This document shows positions 31,557-41,377 of a stretch of 64,000 nt of DNA, one piece after another. Every line of letters begins with the position of its first letter. The stretch's first letter is position 1. The DNA is from Diphasiastrum complanatum. Lineage: Eukaryota; Streptophyta; Lycopodiopsida; Lycopodiales; Lycopodiaceae. Under the pieces are notes generated by a model. That model did not search any database. It worked only from the letters and a program-made list of their open reading frames with translations, and had not been told where the DNA came from. The translations under genes were made by a program, and so were the position numbers. The stretch is from NCBI GenBank assembly GCA_029204225.1, contig CM055095.1, forward strand, positions 14,536,049-14,600,048, in the 5' to 3' direction.

Positions 31557-33155
31557 TTGTATCGTCTTGGTCGTGCTAACACTGCTGCTGATGCATTATC
31601 TCGTCTTCCAGCTTTGTTAAATACACTCGTTTCTACTATTCCTCCATGGTTTGATGCTCTACCTGCAGCATACCTTACATGTTCTGATTTTTGTGATGTT
31701 TATAGTTCTGCCCCACCTGTTTCGTCCCGTCCTTATCAGGTTTACTCCATTGTTGACAACCGTCTTTATCGTTATGATTCTCTTTGTATTCCTAGTTCCT
31801 TGGGTATCCGTTCCCAATTGTTGTCGGATGCTCATTCCTCTCCTGTTGGGGGTCACTTTGGTTTTCAGAAGTCTTATGCTCGTCTCAAAGACCATTTCTA
31901 TTGGCCCTCTCTTCGATCTGAGCTTGCTGTACTTATTCGTACCTGCCCTTTCTGTCTTCGTAATAAGTACTCCCGTTCTAAATCTGCTGGTTTACTCCAG
32001 AGTTGGCCTATTCCTCATCGCCAGTGGACTGATATATCTATGGACTTTATCCTTGGCCTTCCCCATACCCAGCGTGGTCACGATTCATGTATGGTGGTAG
32101 TTGACAGGTTCTCGAAACAGGCACATTTTATCCCAGTTCGCAGTACTATCACAGCAGAGCAGTGTGCACGTTTGTTCCTATCAAAGATTTTCCGCCTGCA
32201 TGGATTTCCTCGTACTATCCTTTCTGATCGGGATAGTAAGTTTACATCTATATTCTGGACAGAGCTTATGCGTATTTTGGATGTTCAGCTTTTTATGGGT
32301 TCTGCTTATCATTCTACTTCTGATGGGCAGTCTGAGGTCCTTAACAGGATCCTTGAGAATTATTTACGCCATTTTGTTACTCCTTCAGGGAAGGATTGGG
32401 ATCAGCATTTATGTTTAGTAGAGTATAGCTATAATAGCTCTGTTAGTACCAGCACAGGTGTCTCTCCATTTTTATTATCTCATGGCTATGCACCTCTTTT
32501 ACCTGGCATTCCTCTTCCTCCTGAGGATACACCTGTTACACTTTCATCTTTTCTATCAGGTGCTCGAGAGCTTATTACTCGGGCCAGTTCTCATTTACAG
32601 CATGTTCAGCAGCGTTATCAGACCTCAGTTGATCGTCACCGCCGCCATGTTGAGTTTCAGCTTGGAGATATGGTTTATCTACGCTTACGGTTTGCACGTC
32701 ATCGTTTTGTCCAGGGCCATGCTTCTACTGAGAAGCTTGCACCACGTTATTATGGGCCTTATCGCATTGTGGAGGTTCTTAGTCCAGTTACATATCGCTT
32801 ACAGCTTCCTGCTTCCACACGCGCCTGTGATGTATTCCATGTCAGTTTATTACGTGCTGCTATTGAGGATGACGCTCCTTGTGATGCTGATTTTCCTACT
32901 GCTCCAGAGTTATTTCCATTTTTACCTGCTGCTATATTACAGGTCCGTCTATACCATAGTCGACGCCGCCGGCAGATTCAGTTTTTGGTCCAATGGGATG
33001 GTCATCCTATTGAGGAGGCTACATGGGAGCCTATTGATGTGTTTTATCATACACCATTACTTGCGGATCAGGCTCGTGCTCTTGCTGCACTTGTTGATTC
33101 CTCTACATCAGATGTTCCTCTAGCTGTTGATGCACCAGGGCTTGCTGCTACTTGA
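31557..33155 (+). CDS. Chromovirus integrase with chromodomain
   Basis: A 532-codon open frame. It starts with the RNase H end (NTAADALSRLP), then the HHCC finger (HSSPVGGHFGFQKSYARLKD and CPFCLRNK), the core with Asp in ISMDFILGLP, Asp in ILSDRDSKF and Glu in SDGQSEVLNR, the GPY/F motif (YYGPYRIVEVLSPVTYRL) and, near its C-terminus (about 32935-33050), a chromodomain (RRRQIQFLVQWDGHPIEEATWE) that can direct insertion to modified chromatin. All integrase catalytic residues are present, so this part may still be functional, although the polyprotein upstream has stops. Confidence 0.9.
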   Translation: MYRLGRANTAADALSRLPALLNTLVSTIPPWFDALPAAYLTCSDFCDVYSSAPPVSSRPYQVYSIVDNRLYRYDSLCIPSSLGIRSQLLSDAHSSPVGGHFGFQKSYARLKDHFYWPSLRSELAVLIRTCPFCLRNKYSRSKSAGLLQSWPIPHRQWTDISMDFILGLPHTQRGHDSCMVVVDRFSKQAHFIPVRSTITAEQCARLFLSKIFRLHGFPRTILSDRDSKFTSIFWTELMRILDVQLFMGSAYHSTSDGQSEVLNRILENYLRHFVTPSGKDWDQHLCLVEYSYNSSVSTSTGVSPFLLSHGYAPLLPGIPLPPEDTPVTLSSFLSGARELITRASSHLQHVQQRYQTSVDRHRRHVEFQLGDMVYLRLRFARHRFVQGHASTEKLAPRYYGPYRIVEVLSPVTYRLQLPASTRACDVFHVSLLRAAIEDDAPCDADFPTAPELFPFLPAAILQVRLYHSRRRRQIQFLVQWDGHPIEEATWEPIDVFYHTPLLADQARALAALVDSSTSDVPLAVDAPGLAAT

Positions 33156-33194
33156 TCCGGTTATCTTTTCGGCAGTTGGGTCTTTTTTTTGTGT

Positions 33195-33201
33195 CAGGGA
33201 G
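33195..33201 (+). other. Short polypurine tract
   Basis: CAGGGAG directly before the 3' LTR; shorter than most. Confidence 0.5.
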
Positions 33202-33619
33202 AGTTATGGACTCGGCTCATTACATTCGTCGCATCCATTTACATTTACAGTTACTTTACTTTATGCATAAGCAGGCCTTGGGCCCTTTTTTATTCATTAG
33301 TGACATTCAGACTATATGGTTGGCCTTTGGCCTTATTATTCATTATTAGGCCATTTGGACATATTACTGGAGAGTGGGGGCCTTCTTGGAGGGTGCACTA
33401 TTATCCCTGCCAGTTGGGCCCGAGCCACTGGAAGCTTCCTTTTAGGGCTTCCTCTTGGCTATAAGTAGGGAAACTGTGTCATTTGTCATTCAGCTGATGA
33501 TCTTGATCTCTCTCTTTAGCCTCCTTAATCTCTCTCTTTCCTGCTTTCTAGGGTTAAGTCTTGCTTATGTGATGCTTTCATAGCTTAATTCTAGATCAGC
33601 TGTGGCTCTATTCGTAACT
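33202..33619 (+). repeat. Chromovirus 3' LTR
   Basis: 418 bp copy of the 5' LTR, followed by GTCAC at 33620-33624. Confidence 0.92.
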
Positions 33620-33624
33620 GTCAC
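33620..33624. repeat. Gypsy target-site duplication GTCAC, right
   Basis: Same 5 bp as 28910-28914; removing the element rejoins the LINE reading frame apart from a one-base slip. Confidence 0.9.
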
Positions 33625-34200
33625 GGGTGCGACAAGTTTTCAGTTTTTGATGGCGGTCAAGACCATGTCCCAGGTGAAGAAAGTGAAAGTAGTCGGTCGG
33701 GGAGAAATAGAGATGGGTGTGTCCGTGGGTACAGTATATAAGGTAGTGGCATATGTAGTCCAGGTTTGGAGGTCAGTGAGGGGAGGAGGTGGGGCACGGG
33801 GAATGAATTCTCTCCAGAAGGCACCAGATGAGGAACTGCAAAGGGAATCGACTAAGTTTTTCCCTTTTTGAGTTTCATACGTCCGTTTCTTCCGTCGGAG
33901 GGCATAATGGAAAGATCGACGAGTTGCAGGAAGGTGTGTATCTTGCAATCTAGCTTGGGTAACTTGGAGATGGAGGATACGACACTCGGCGTCAAACCAG
34001 GGAGGTCGGATAGGGTGTGACGGAGTGGGTGGGCGTCGATGTGGTTTGGAGGGAAAGGAAAATGCTGCAGCGGTATGTAGTGACGTGGTAAGGAAGATAG
34101 CTTGTGTCTCCAACGACGTGTGGTGGGGAAAATGACAAAGAGATGAACTGACGGCGTCCTGGTATGTCTTGATGTGAGAGCGATCAAAGGTGTATATGGG
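33625..34200 (-). pseudogene. LINE segment between endonuclease and RT
   Basis: PPWFDAECRILHLQVTQAR, then FHYALRRKKRTYETQKGKN and SSSSGAFWREF, the linker found in front of LINE RTs. A homopolymer slip near 33642-33647 (AAAAACTG) shifts the frame just before the gypsy insertion; the next residues (TRDIDDLESE) then follow in 28909-28880. Upstream LINE sequence is lost at the (GT)n tract. Confidence 0.8.
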
Positions 34201-34510
34201 TGTTTGTGTGTGTGTGTGTGTGTGTGAGAAAATTGTGTGTGTGTGTGTGAAAATTGTGTGTATGTGAAAATTGTGTGTGTGTGTGAAAATTGTGTGCTAA
34301 TTTGTGTGCATTCAGTTGTGTGTGTGGTGATCTGTGTGTGAGAGAGAGAGGAAGAGACAGAGAGTGTAAGGGACAGAGAGAGGGAGGATTTGTGTGTGTG
34401 CACAGTGTGTGTGTGAGTTTAGGATTTAGGTTTAAGGGTGCTTGGGTTTGGGGTTTAGGGTTTAGGGTGGGAGAGAGAGATTGGATTTGCGTGCTTTTGT
34501 GTGTGTGTGC

Positions 34511-34541
<31 letters not shown>
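34190..34541 (+). promoter_or_regulatory. D1 leader: (GT)n, (GA)n and telobox-like repeats
   Basis: Microsatellite-rich leader of the D1 gene: GT runs (34200-34290), GA runs (34340-34390, 34512-34540) and TTTAGGG-type repeats at about 34425-34468. The D2 copy has the same ingredients (48775-49050), so they belonged to the element before it decayed. Confidence 0.55.
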
Positions 34542-34545
<4 letters not shown>

Positions 34546-36627
34546 TTGCTCGTCCCATTTGGGATGAGGTGGAGGTGATGCCTGACAAAAAGTGGCGTTG
34601 CCCTTTTCGTCGAAAGCAGTTCACAGGGAACGCCTCTTGGGTTCGAGCACATCTGGGGGGGTTGCGAGTCCGACCCACGGGGGGACGCTACGGGATCGGC
34701 ATTTGTATGGTCATCCCCGCTGCGGAGAGGGCTCGTATTATGGAGACATATTCTGAGACAGCTGCTGAGCCCGACGAGCCGTCTACAGATGCCGCGAACT
34801 CTATTTATGCTGGTGCACCCACTGCCACCGCCCCTGCCACTGGTACACCCACCACCCCCACCATCGCATCTACACTCGCCAGCGCCGCTGCATCCGCACC
34901 CGCCCCCGCCACCGCCTCCGCCTCCGCCTCCGCCAGTACTCCCCATGGATCCACAGCCTCCACTGCTGCACCTACGCCTCTGCCCTCACCGTCAGATCTG
35001 CACGGCCCGTCCACATCCTCCGCTTCCGCACCTGCACCTATGCCACCACCTCCCTGCATTCCATCGGGCGCCTGCCTTAGGTCAGTGACATTCTCACAAG
35101 GACACTTGCGGTTGTGGACTTCGTCACACACAAGCGCTGCATGACGGCCCTTTTCCGCACATTCAGCAGGTAAGCTGCCACTTATTTTTTGGCTCATTCA
35201 AGATGCTCCTTTTTTTTTGCTCGTTTCATGTGTGCCTCTCATTCCGTTTGTCAATGCAGGCTCGACTTGAAGAAGCCCGCTCGCACCCGCTTCGCCTACC
35301 AGTTCATCATGCTTGAGTGGCTACACAAGCTCAAGGGTGAATTGCGGCACATGGCCACTTCGGCAGAGTTCACCGCCATGGACCTGTCCAGGACCCTAGA
35401 GGGCTTGGCCTTCCACGGCATCCTCTTCATGGAGCCTTTCTGGGTGGATATGTAGCAGCTGATGGACGTCATGCGCCCCATCTACTCTGTTCTGAGGCTC
35501 GTTGATCGCGAGGGGTGCACGATGGGCCTCATTTACGAGTTCATGGACCGCATAGGCGAGTCTCTCTAGCGTTCTGAGCTAGACCCTGCCAGGTATAACT
35601 TTTTTCTGTCTCGCCATCCTTACTTCCATTTCGCACTCTGTTTCGTCTTGCTGCCGCAACACGATGGTATGTAACTGTTGCCTCCACGTGGTTTGGTCCA
35701 CAGGTTGGAGCCTATCAGGCGCTTGTGGCAACGGCAATGGGATAACTTTCATCGGCCCATTCACAGTGTGGCCCACATACTGCATCCGCTGTTTCAGAGC
35801 AAGAGGCAGTATGACGATGCAGAGCTGCATGCAGACTGGTTCGCATACATCCGCCTCCTCAGCAGCGACACTGGGCTCCGCAGCAGGCTCGAGGTGCAAA
35901 GGCTCGGTTACAGGTCAACTCTTGATCCATCGTACGCTGTCGCTCGTTTAAATTCCCTGCGCGGGCTCAAGTGTACTCAAGCATATCGTTGCTCAACTGC
36001 AGGCACTCTCTGGGGCTGTTCGGCGAGGACCTTGCACGTGTCTGAGAGAACAAGCTCTTGCCTGTATTATGGTGGGAGAGCTACGGCGCCGGACAGCCAG
36101 ACCTGAGGACGCTCGCGCTATTCTCACGAATGATTGACTTGTGCAGGTCAATCCCGACAAGTGCCTGGTTGCAACGGCAGATCATGAGCTAGAGCCAGAG
36201 GTTGATCCAGACGATGCCGCTCGGCGTGCTCTGCGGGGTGAGCCCGACGATGATGTCGATGTTGATGAGACCACCACCCTCCCTGCTGACGTTCCATTGC
36301 CCTCCTCTGATGATGAGCCCACATATGATTCAGACGAGACAGTCGACCTAGCAGGGGATTGTCTACGTGCCCCACCCAGTACCCCCGCATCACGCCCCCT
36401 TTCAGATGATGGTTGGTCAGAGTTTGCGAGGTAGACAGAGGCTGTTGCCCAGAGACAGATAGCGCAGAGACGACTCAGAGCATCACAGGCAGGCAGTTCT
36501 TCCCAGAGACCCCCCTGTAGAGAGGGAGACCCCCAGGCAGGAGTGTACCACAGAGGGTTCCTTCCGGCAGACCCAAAGGCAGGCCAGCCAAGAGGGGACC
36601 CCACCCACGTCCTCATTGTGTCGTAGG
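34542..36627 (+). pseudogene. D1 hAT-like transposase relic
   Basis: Starts MVARPIWDEVEVMPDKKWRC at 34542. The BED-type finger has lost a ligand: WRCPFRRKQF, where D2 has CPFC (codon 34608-34610 is CGT). A Pro/Ala/Ser/Thr-rich linker follows (34740-35065). The DUF659 core is deleted; sequence resumes with GHLRLWTSSHTSAA and a donor (AG|GTAAGC, 35170), then an exon from 35261 (LDLKKPARTRFAYQFIMLEW, stops at 35453 and 35567), an intron to 35701, and LEPIRRLWQRQWDNFHRPIHSVAHILHPLFQ. No ERNW dimerisation motif. The acidic C-terminus (about 36190-36430) and Arg-rich tail end at a stop at 36625-36627. It cannot catalyse transposition. Confidence 0.75.
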
Positions 36628-36708
36628 CATTGCACCACAGGTATGTGCAGATTCAACATCAAAGTTGCACTTGTGCAGCATACGCTTAAACCTGCGTAGA
36701 ATGTATTA
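36628..36708. other. Short flank before 363-bp repeats
   Basis: Nothing recognised. Confidence 0.3.
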
Positions 36709-37440
36709 ATGGTCCAGGAATACAGTCCACTGGTTCGTGGAGCGGGTACATACCCAAGGGACCGAGGCTGGCCCGATTCGGGCATCGTCCGATCAAAATG
36801 GTCGTTCGACAGGTTGGAAACGCAATTAGGTCAGTCGAAATGGACTAGTTTTGCAGCTATCCGTCCGATGGTCCCGTTTCTCCAAACGGGATTCGTTTCA
36901 CGTGTCATCCATTTCGGCCAGCGGACAACCTCGATAGGAACCTTTGGGAGCAGACGGGACGAGGACCGGACGGACGGCAGGCCCATTACGTCCTTCCGAA
37001 GTTTAGGGTCAAAACAGGGCTTCGGGGACACTTTGTCGGGATGGGATCTGAAAACATTCAGAATTGACAAAATGGTCCGGGAATACAATCAAACGATTCG
37101 TGGCCGAGCCTGGCTCAATTCGGGTGTCGTCCGGTCAAAATGGCTGTTCAACGGGACAGCAACGCAATAAGGTCACGTGAAATGGACTAGTTTTGCAGGT
37201 CTCTGTCCGACGGCCCGGTTTTCCCAAACAGGCCTCGTTTCGGGTGTCGTCCGTTTCGGCCAACCGACCACCTCACCAAGAACCTATGGGAGCAGACAGG
37301 ACGAGGAACGGACGGACGGCCTGTAGTGAATGAAACAGTTTTGCGTGAGTAATTAGTAAGCCGTAGAAGTTCAACCGGGGGGAAACCGATCACATCATAC
37401 AAGACACAGTACTGTGTAGAACGTGGGGACAAAGGTAGCT
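36709..37440 (+). repeat. Two tandem copies of a ~363-bp unit
   Basis: Unit 1 from 36711 and unit 2 from 37074 start GGTCC(A/G)GGAATACA and share blocks such as TGGACTAGTTTTGCAG and GGGAGCAGAC(A/G)GGACGAGG. A third, dispersed unit is at 39264. The period is a multiple of three and a plus-strand frame (36709-37170) runs through unit 1 into unit 2, but unit 2 has an early stop. Function unknown. Confidence 0.8.
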
Positions 37441-37469
37441 ATACCTCTTGCAGGATGGTCGGTCATGTG

Positions 37470-38194
37470 GTCCCCTATAGTGAATGGCATAGTGTTGTTG
37501 ACCATTCACTCTTCTGGTGTCCATTAACTTCTGGAGTTCAAAATTGTGAACAGCAGTTTTTTCACAGTTGTTTTCATCAAGCCATGGAATTGAGGACGCA
37601 CACCACACAAGCCCATCAAAACGCGCAAAAGTGTGGACCTATCGTATGCTTTAGGGCCAACGGCTAGCAAACAAACGACGAAAAGAAGGACATCAAATAC
37701 ACTGTTGGGCAAGACTCTTATGATGATGAAGAGTACAAGCCTTCAGCTAGTCAGGAAGAAAGTTCGATCTCTTCCATAACTGTCGAGTGCGACAGACGTA
37801 CTGAAGCTGCTTGGTTACCGACGGGGATGGTGTAAGTGAAAGCCAATTAGAGCGGGTTTTAGGGTCTGTACAGAGTTTAGGGTTCAATTATGTTGGCTTT
37901 ATACTGTTCTATGATTTAGATTTTGGCTTCACTGCCCGTTTCCTGAACTTGGACACCCAACGAAGCAGTATATACCAGGCAATGTTCACTACCCTTTCAT
38001 CTGGACATTTGGCCAGGAAGCCTTGCAAGAAAGCAATGGTCAACAATGTCTTTCCAGTGCATCCAGACGAAAGGAGTGGTTGCGTCGCCCTTACGTACTC
38101 CCGGACTTTACCACGCCATTAATTGCTCCGTTTTCGACTCCACGTCAAACGTTTTTTGGTGAGCTTTCAGAGACAGCACCCATTGGTTTTTGAT
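37470..38194 (+). repeat. Palindrome, left arm
   Basis: Long imperfect inverted repeat whose other arm is 38200-38900; centre near 38197 (GATCAGTGGATC). Shared blocks include TTTTCGACTCCACGT, GACGCACACCACACAA and CATTCACTCTTCTGGTG. It includes a short acidic coding-like segment (37669-37832, SYDDEEYKPSASQEESS) ending at a GTAAGT donor. Confidence 0.85.
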
Positions 38195-38199
38195 CAGTG

Positions 38200-38900
38200 G
38201 ATCAGTAACCACTGGTTGTTGTCTCTGTCGGCTCACCAAAAACATTTCACGTGGAGTCGAAAACAGAGCAATTCGTGATGTGGCAAGATTCGGGAACACG
38301 TACTGGCGTCAAAACCATTGAGACCATCTCCATGCACAGGAAAGACATTTTTGACCATTGCTTTCGTACAAAGTTTCGTGGCCAAACATCCAGATGAAAG
38401 GGTATTGATCATTGTCTGATCTATGCTGCTTCCTTGGGTGTCTGAGTTCAGGAAATGGCTATTGAAGCCCATAAAATTTCTTTTCAAACTGTGTTCTTAT
38501 TGCAAAACATGCTTTGACTGGCTTTCACTCACACCGTCCCTGTCATATACCAAGCAACTTCAATACTTATGGCACACTTCAGACTTATGGAAGAGCTGGA
38601 ACTTTCGCCCTGGCTAACTGAAGGCCTGTACTCCTCTTCATCATCAGAATCTTGCTCAACAATATCTTTGGTATCCTCCTTTTGGTCGTTTGTTCCCCAA
38701 ACCTTAAACCCTAAACCGAACAAAGGCCAACATTTTGGCGCGTTTTGAGGTGTTTGTGTGGTGTGCGTCCTCGATTCCGTAGCACGATGAAAACAACTGC
38801 AGCAAAACCGCTGCTAATAGTGGTGAATGGTCGTCAGAACCGTGCCATTCACTACAGGGACTGAATGGTCACCAGAAGAGTGGATGGTCATCATAACTGT
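38200..38900 (-). repeat. Palindrome, right arm
   Basis: Inverted partner of 37470-38194, diverged by roughly one base in five by eye. The acidic segment is conserved as protein on the minus strand (38723-38529, DSDDEEEYRPSVSQGESS), again followed by a donor-like GTGAGT, which suggests both were once exons. Confidence 0.85.
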
Positions 38901-38927
38901 GCTGTTCACTACCGGGAACCAGAAGAC

Positions 38928-39197
38928 CTACCAGATGGCCCGACAACGAGGGACCCTTTCCTGGACCATGGCCAGTTGTTCTGCAGTGAAATTAATTCCA
39001 ATCCGTTGCGTTTCCTCGCCCTCACCAGCTCGGGCAAAGGGGAGCAGGTCCGAGGACCGTGAGGGGCACGTAGCTGCAGCTCCGGTAGTCGCCCCATTAT
39101 CTCTCGCTGGCTCTTGTGAAATCCTGCTTCTAGCTTTCGTTCGTTGTGTCGGCGGACATCTACCAGGACATGCTCCGACTAGTTGCCCACGTGACAT
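38928..39197 (-). pseudogene. Relic of the hAT-associated small gene (ORF2-like)
   Basis: The C-terminal part, GEETQRIGINFTAEQLAMVQERVPRCRA (38935-39020), aligns without gaps to the ORF2 protein at 41012 (QIGMNFTRRQLIMVRERAARRRA). DNA similarity is much weaker, so this is an old relative. It lies downstream of, and convergent with, the D1 transposase relic, the same arrangement as in B1. The upstream residues (Cys/Pro/Arg/Ser-rich) are not recognised. Confidence 0.62.
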
Positions 39198-39263
39198 TGT
39201 ACCACTCCAAACCCTAAATCTATCTCATCACATAGGCCATGGTACTGTGTAGAATGCATCAAT
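39198..39263. promoter_or_regulatory. Telobox-like motif beside ORF2 relic
   Basis: CAAACCCTAAATC at about 39209; related motifs lie at 38704-38719 and 39890-39905. Placement near the ORF2-like start suggests a promoter element; unproven. Confidence 0.3.
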
Positions 39264-39745
39264 GGTTCGGGAACATAGTCCACAGGTTCTTGATCCCAAT
39301 ACGAACCACAGGGATCGAGCCTGGCTCGATTCGGGTATCGTTCGGTCAAAATGGCCCTTCAACTGGAGCGAAGTGCAATTAGGTCAAGCGAACTGGACTA
39401 GTTTTGCAACTCTCCGTCCGATGGTCCCGTTTCTCCAAACGGGATCCGTTTCGGGTGCCGTCTATTTCGGCTAGTGGACAACCTCGATATGAACCTGTGG
39501 GAACAAACAGGACGAGGAAACGACCGACGGTCGGCCCGCAATGTCCGTCCGAAGTTCGACATTAAACAGGGCTTCAGGAACACTTTGTCCGCTCGGGACC
39601 TGAAAACTGGGAGATGTTTCGGAGCCCTCATGCTGATACGCAAAATTTCGACATCGTATTGTAGCGTGTTGAAGTAGTGCCATAACTAATAAGCAAGTTG
39701 TTGAAGTTCATCCGGGAAGAAACTGATCTCATCAACCGAGTCACA
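39264..39745 (+). repeat. Third copy of the 363-bp unit plus flank
   Basis: Begins GGTTCGGGAACATAGTCCAC and keeps TGGACTAGTTTTGCAACTCTCCGTCCGATGG-type sequence in the same orientation as the pair at 36709. The flank to 39745 matches 37340-37420. Confidence 0.8.
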
Positions 39746-40272
39746 ATAGTGTATAGCTTGTCACTCTTCTGGTGAGCCCTAATTTCCCCCACAGACTTCT
39801 GGTCCTGAGAGCTTGTCACTCTTTTGGTGAGCGTTCACCTCTCCCCAATCCTCTGGCGAGCACTCACTTCTTTGAGAACTCACTGATGCACCCTAAACCC
39901 TAAACCAACAACATGTTTGCCATACAAACCATCATCTTCACTCGAAACCACTCTCAGATCTTTCTTTGCCGCTTTTTTAGAGCTTAGTTCCCAATGAAGG
40001 TTCGTAATAATTTATGAATTGCTCATTAGCCATGGTTGTTTGATATTGGTTATGAGAGGCATGGCCCAGTGGTTAGGTCTGTTGCAAATTTTTTTGGTAC
40101 CGTTTTCCTATTTTTTAACAAGATGGGCCAGGTGGGTGCCAGACACCCTCTGATAATTAATTCCGAGGGAAAAACAGGGGCCATAAATTGCTTTTATTTT
40201 GCTTTTGGGATGGGGGACAGTGCAGGCAGGTGCTTGCATTTTTTTTTTTTTGAAAAAAAAATAATTTGAAAA
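39746..40272. other. Unassigned, with short CTTGTCACTCTTNTGGTGAG repeats
   Basis: Two copies of a CTTGTCACTCTTCTGGTGAG-like unit (39755-39830), telobox-like repeats (39890-39905), then AT-rich sequence. No gene seen. Confidence 0.35.
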
Positions 40273-40352
40273 AAAACAAACGCGGACGCACCCCTGGCGC
40301 GTCCGCGTCCGGACGCGGACGCGCGTCCGCGTCCGCATCCGCCATCCGCTTC
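40273..40352 (-). mobile_element. Terminus with GGACGCG motifs (CTAAG end)
   Basis: Ends CCGCTTCCTTAG before (TA)n, the inverse of CTAAGGAAGCGG at 25941; filled with GGACGCG/GCGTCCGC motifs. It may be the right end of the element that started at 25941 or of D1. Confidence 0.6.
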
Positions 40353-40383
40353 CTTAGATATATATATATATATATATATATAT
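40353..40383. repeat. (TA)n between two transposon ends
   Basis: Uninterrupted TA run separating a CTAAG-type end from the B1 CATAG-type end. Confidence 0.85.
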
Positions 40384-40465
40384 CATAGTACCCTCTGGTA
40401 CCGCTGGTATGGTACCGCCGGTACGGTACCGCCCTGGGATCCGCGGTACCAGGGCGGTACCATTT
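40384..40465 (+). mobile_element. B1 element, left terminus (ORF2 side)
   Basis: CATAGTACCCTCTGGTACCG followed by repeated GGTACCGC/GCGGTACC palindromes. The right terminus (44894-44984) is its counterpart in inverted orientation. Confidence 0.8.
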
Positions 40466-40604
40466 TTAATATTTTTTTTTATTTTTTAATATATTTTTAG
40501 TAATTTTTTTTTGCATATTAACTACCAAAAAAGGACAAAAAAAAGTAAAAAGAGGGGGTTCTTGGTGTAAAAAAAGAGGGTACAGTACATGATGCAGGGG
40601 ACTG

Positions 40605-40798
40605 TTGCAATGGCACATGGGCACTGCGAGTGAGCAGACCGAGGGGCCAATGGGAGACCAACACAGGGGGGTAGCATCACATGGGGGCAAGTACAGAGGC
40701 ACATGGGCATTGTGGGTGAGCAGACCATGGGCCCAATGGGAGACCAACACAGGGGGGAGCATCACATGGGGGCAGGTACGGAGGCACATGGAGGGATG
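40605..40798 (+). repeat. Two ~93-bp tandem repeats upstream of ORF2
   Basis: Shared blocks GCCAATGGGAGACCAACACA and GCATCACATGGGGGCA occur twice. A TATA-like GATAAATA follows at about 40832, so this is the likely promoter region of the small gene. Confidence 0.75.
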
Positions 40799-41011
40799 AT
40801 GGGGATCCACATGGCCGATCAGGCTGTGGGGATAAATAGGCACTCACAATGCCATTGTGGTCGGCATTTTCAGAGGCTGTGAGAGGGCTAGTGATAGACA
40901 GTGAGAGAGCAAGCGAGAGCCGGTGACAGGCTGTGAGAGGCTGTTTGAGAGCCAGGGTGCTGTGAGAGGGTGTTCAAGGATCAGGGTGCTGTGAGGAGAA
41001 GGTCGATCGAG

Positions 41012-41377
41012 ATGGCTGAGCGAATACCACCGAAGCCCGAGGGCGAAGCCAGGAGAAAGCTTGAGGAAGATATCCGAAGGCACAACGAGAGGCATCGGAA
41101 GCAAGAGGCAGATATCCGAGAGATGCTGCGACAGACTCGACAGAGAAATCCGGAACCGGAGCCACCCGCCCCCGCTGTGGATCCTGTCCCCGCTGTCGAG
41201 CTGGATCTGGATGAGCAGATCGGAATGAATTTCACACGACGGCAGCTCATCATGGTCAGGGAAAGGGCGGCCAGACGTCGGGCTAACCAGGAGGCAGCTC
41301 GGGCTAACCGGGAGGCAGAGCAAGAGCGACAAAACAATGCACCAGACGAGGGCGAGGAGTCGGTGGAGGATCAGTGA
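41012..41377 (+). CDS. ORF2: small charged protein of the B1 hAT-like element
   Basis: 121-codon intact frame, start at 41012 (MAERIPPKPEGEARRKLEED), downstream of a TATA-like box and tandem repeats. Residues 1-50 are an Arg/Glu/Lys-rich helix likely to form a coiled coil; a Pro/Val linker follows; residues about 70-100 hold QIGMNFTRRQLIMVRERAAR, then an Ala/Arg/Asn-rich helix and an acidic end (DEGEESVEDQ). The motif is conserved in the relic at 38935 and the helix/acidic end in the B2 piece at 47131-47266. It converges on the transposase-like gene inside the same element. Family not recognised; an accessory DNA- or protein-binding factor for the element is an inference from position and charge. 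Confidence 0.65.
   Translation: MAERIPPKPEGEARRKLEEDIRRHNERHRKQEADIREMLRQTRQRNPEPEPPAPAVDPVPAVELDLDEQIGMNFTRRQLIMVRERAARRRANQEAARANREAEQERQNNAPDEGEESVEDQ

Larger units (their letters stand above)
26541..34200 (-). mobile_element. 5'-truncated LINE, split by a gypsy element
   Basis: Non-LTR retrotransposon read right to left: 34200-33625, then 28909-26541, with a chromovirus (28915-33619) between. The endonuclease domain is absent, so it is 5'-truncated against a (GT)n tract. The 3' end has a 5-bp hairpin (26565-26578) and lies on a (GA)n tract. Protein parts are listed separately. Confidence 0.85.

Noticed and set aside
34455-34946. Gly-rich minus-strand frame opposite the D1 gene
   Set aside because: It is the complement of the Pro/Ala repeat linker of D1; composition explains its length.
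36709-37440. CRISPR-like or satellite array
   Set aside because: Only two adjacent 363-bp units without short spacers, in a plant nuclear context.
40353-40383. (TA)n as a regulatory repeat or origin
   Set aside because: It lies exactly between transposon ends and recurs beside others; a preferred insertion target is the simpler reading.
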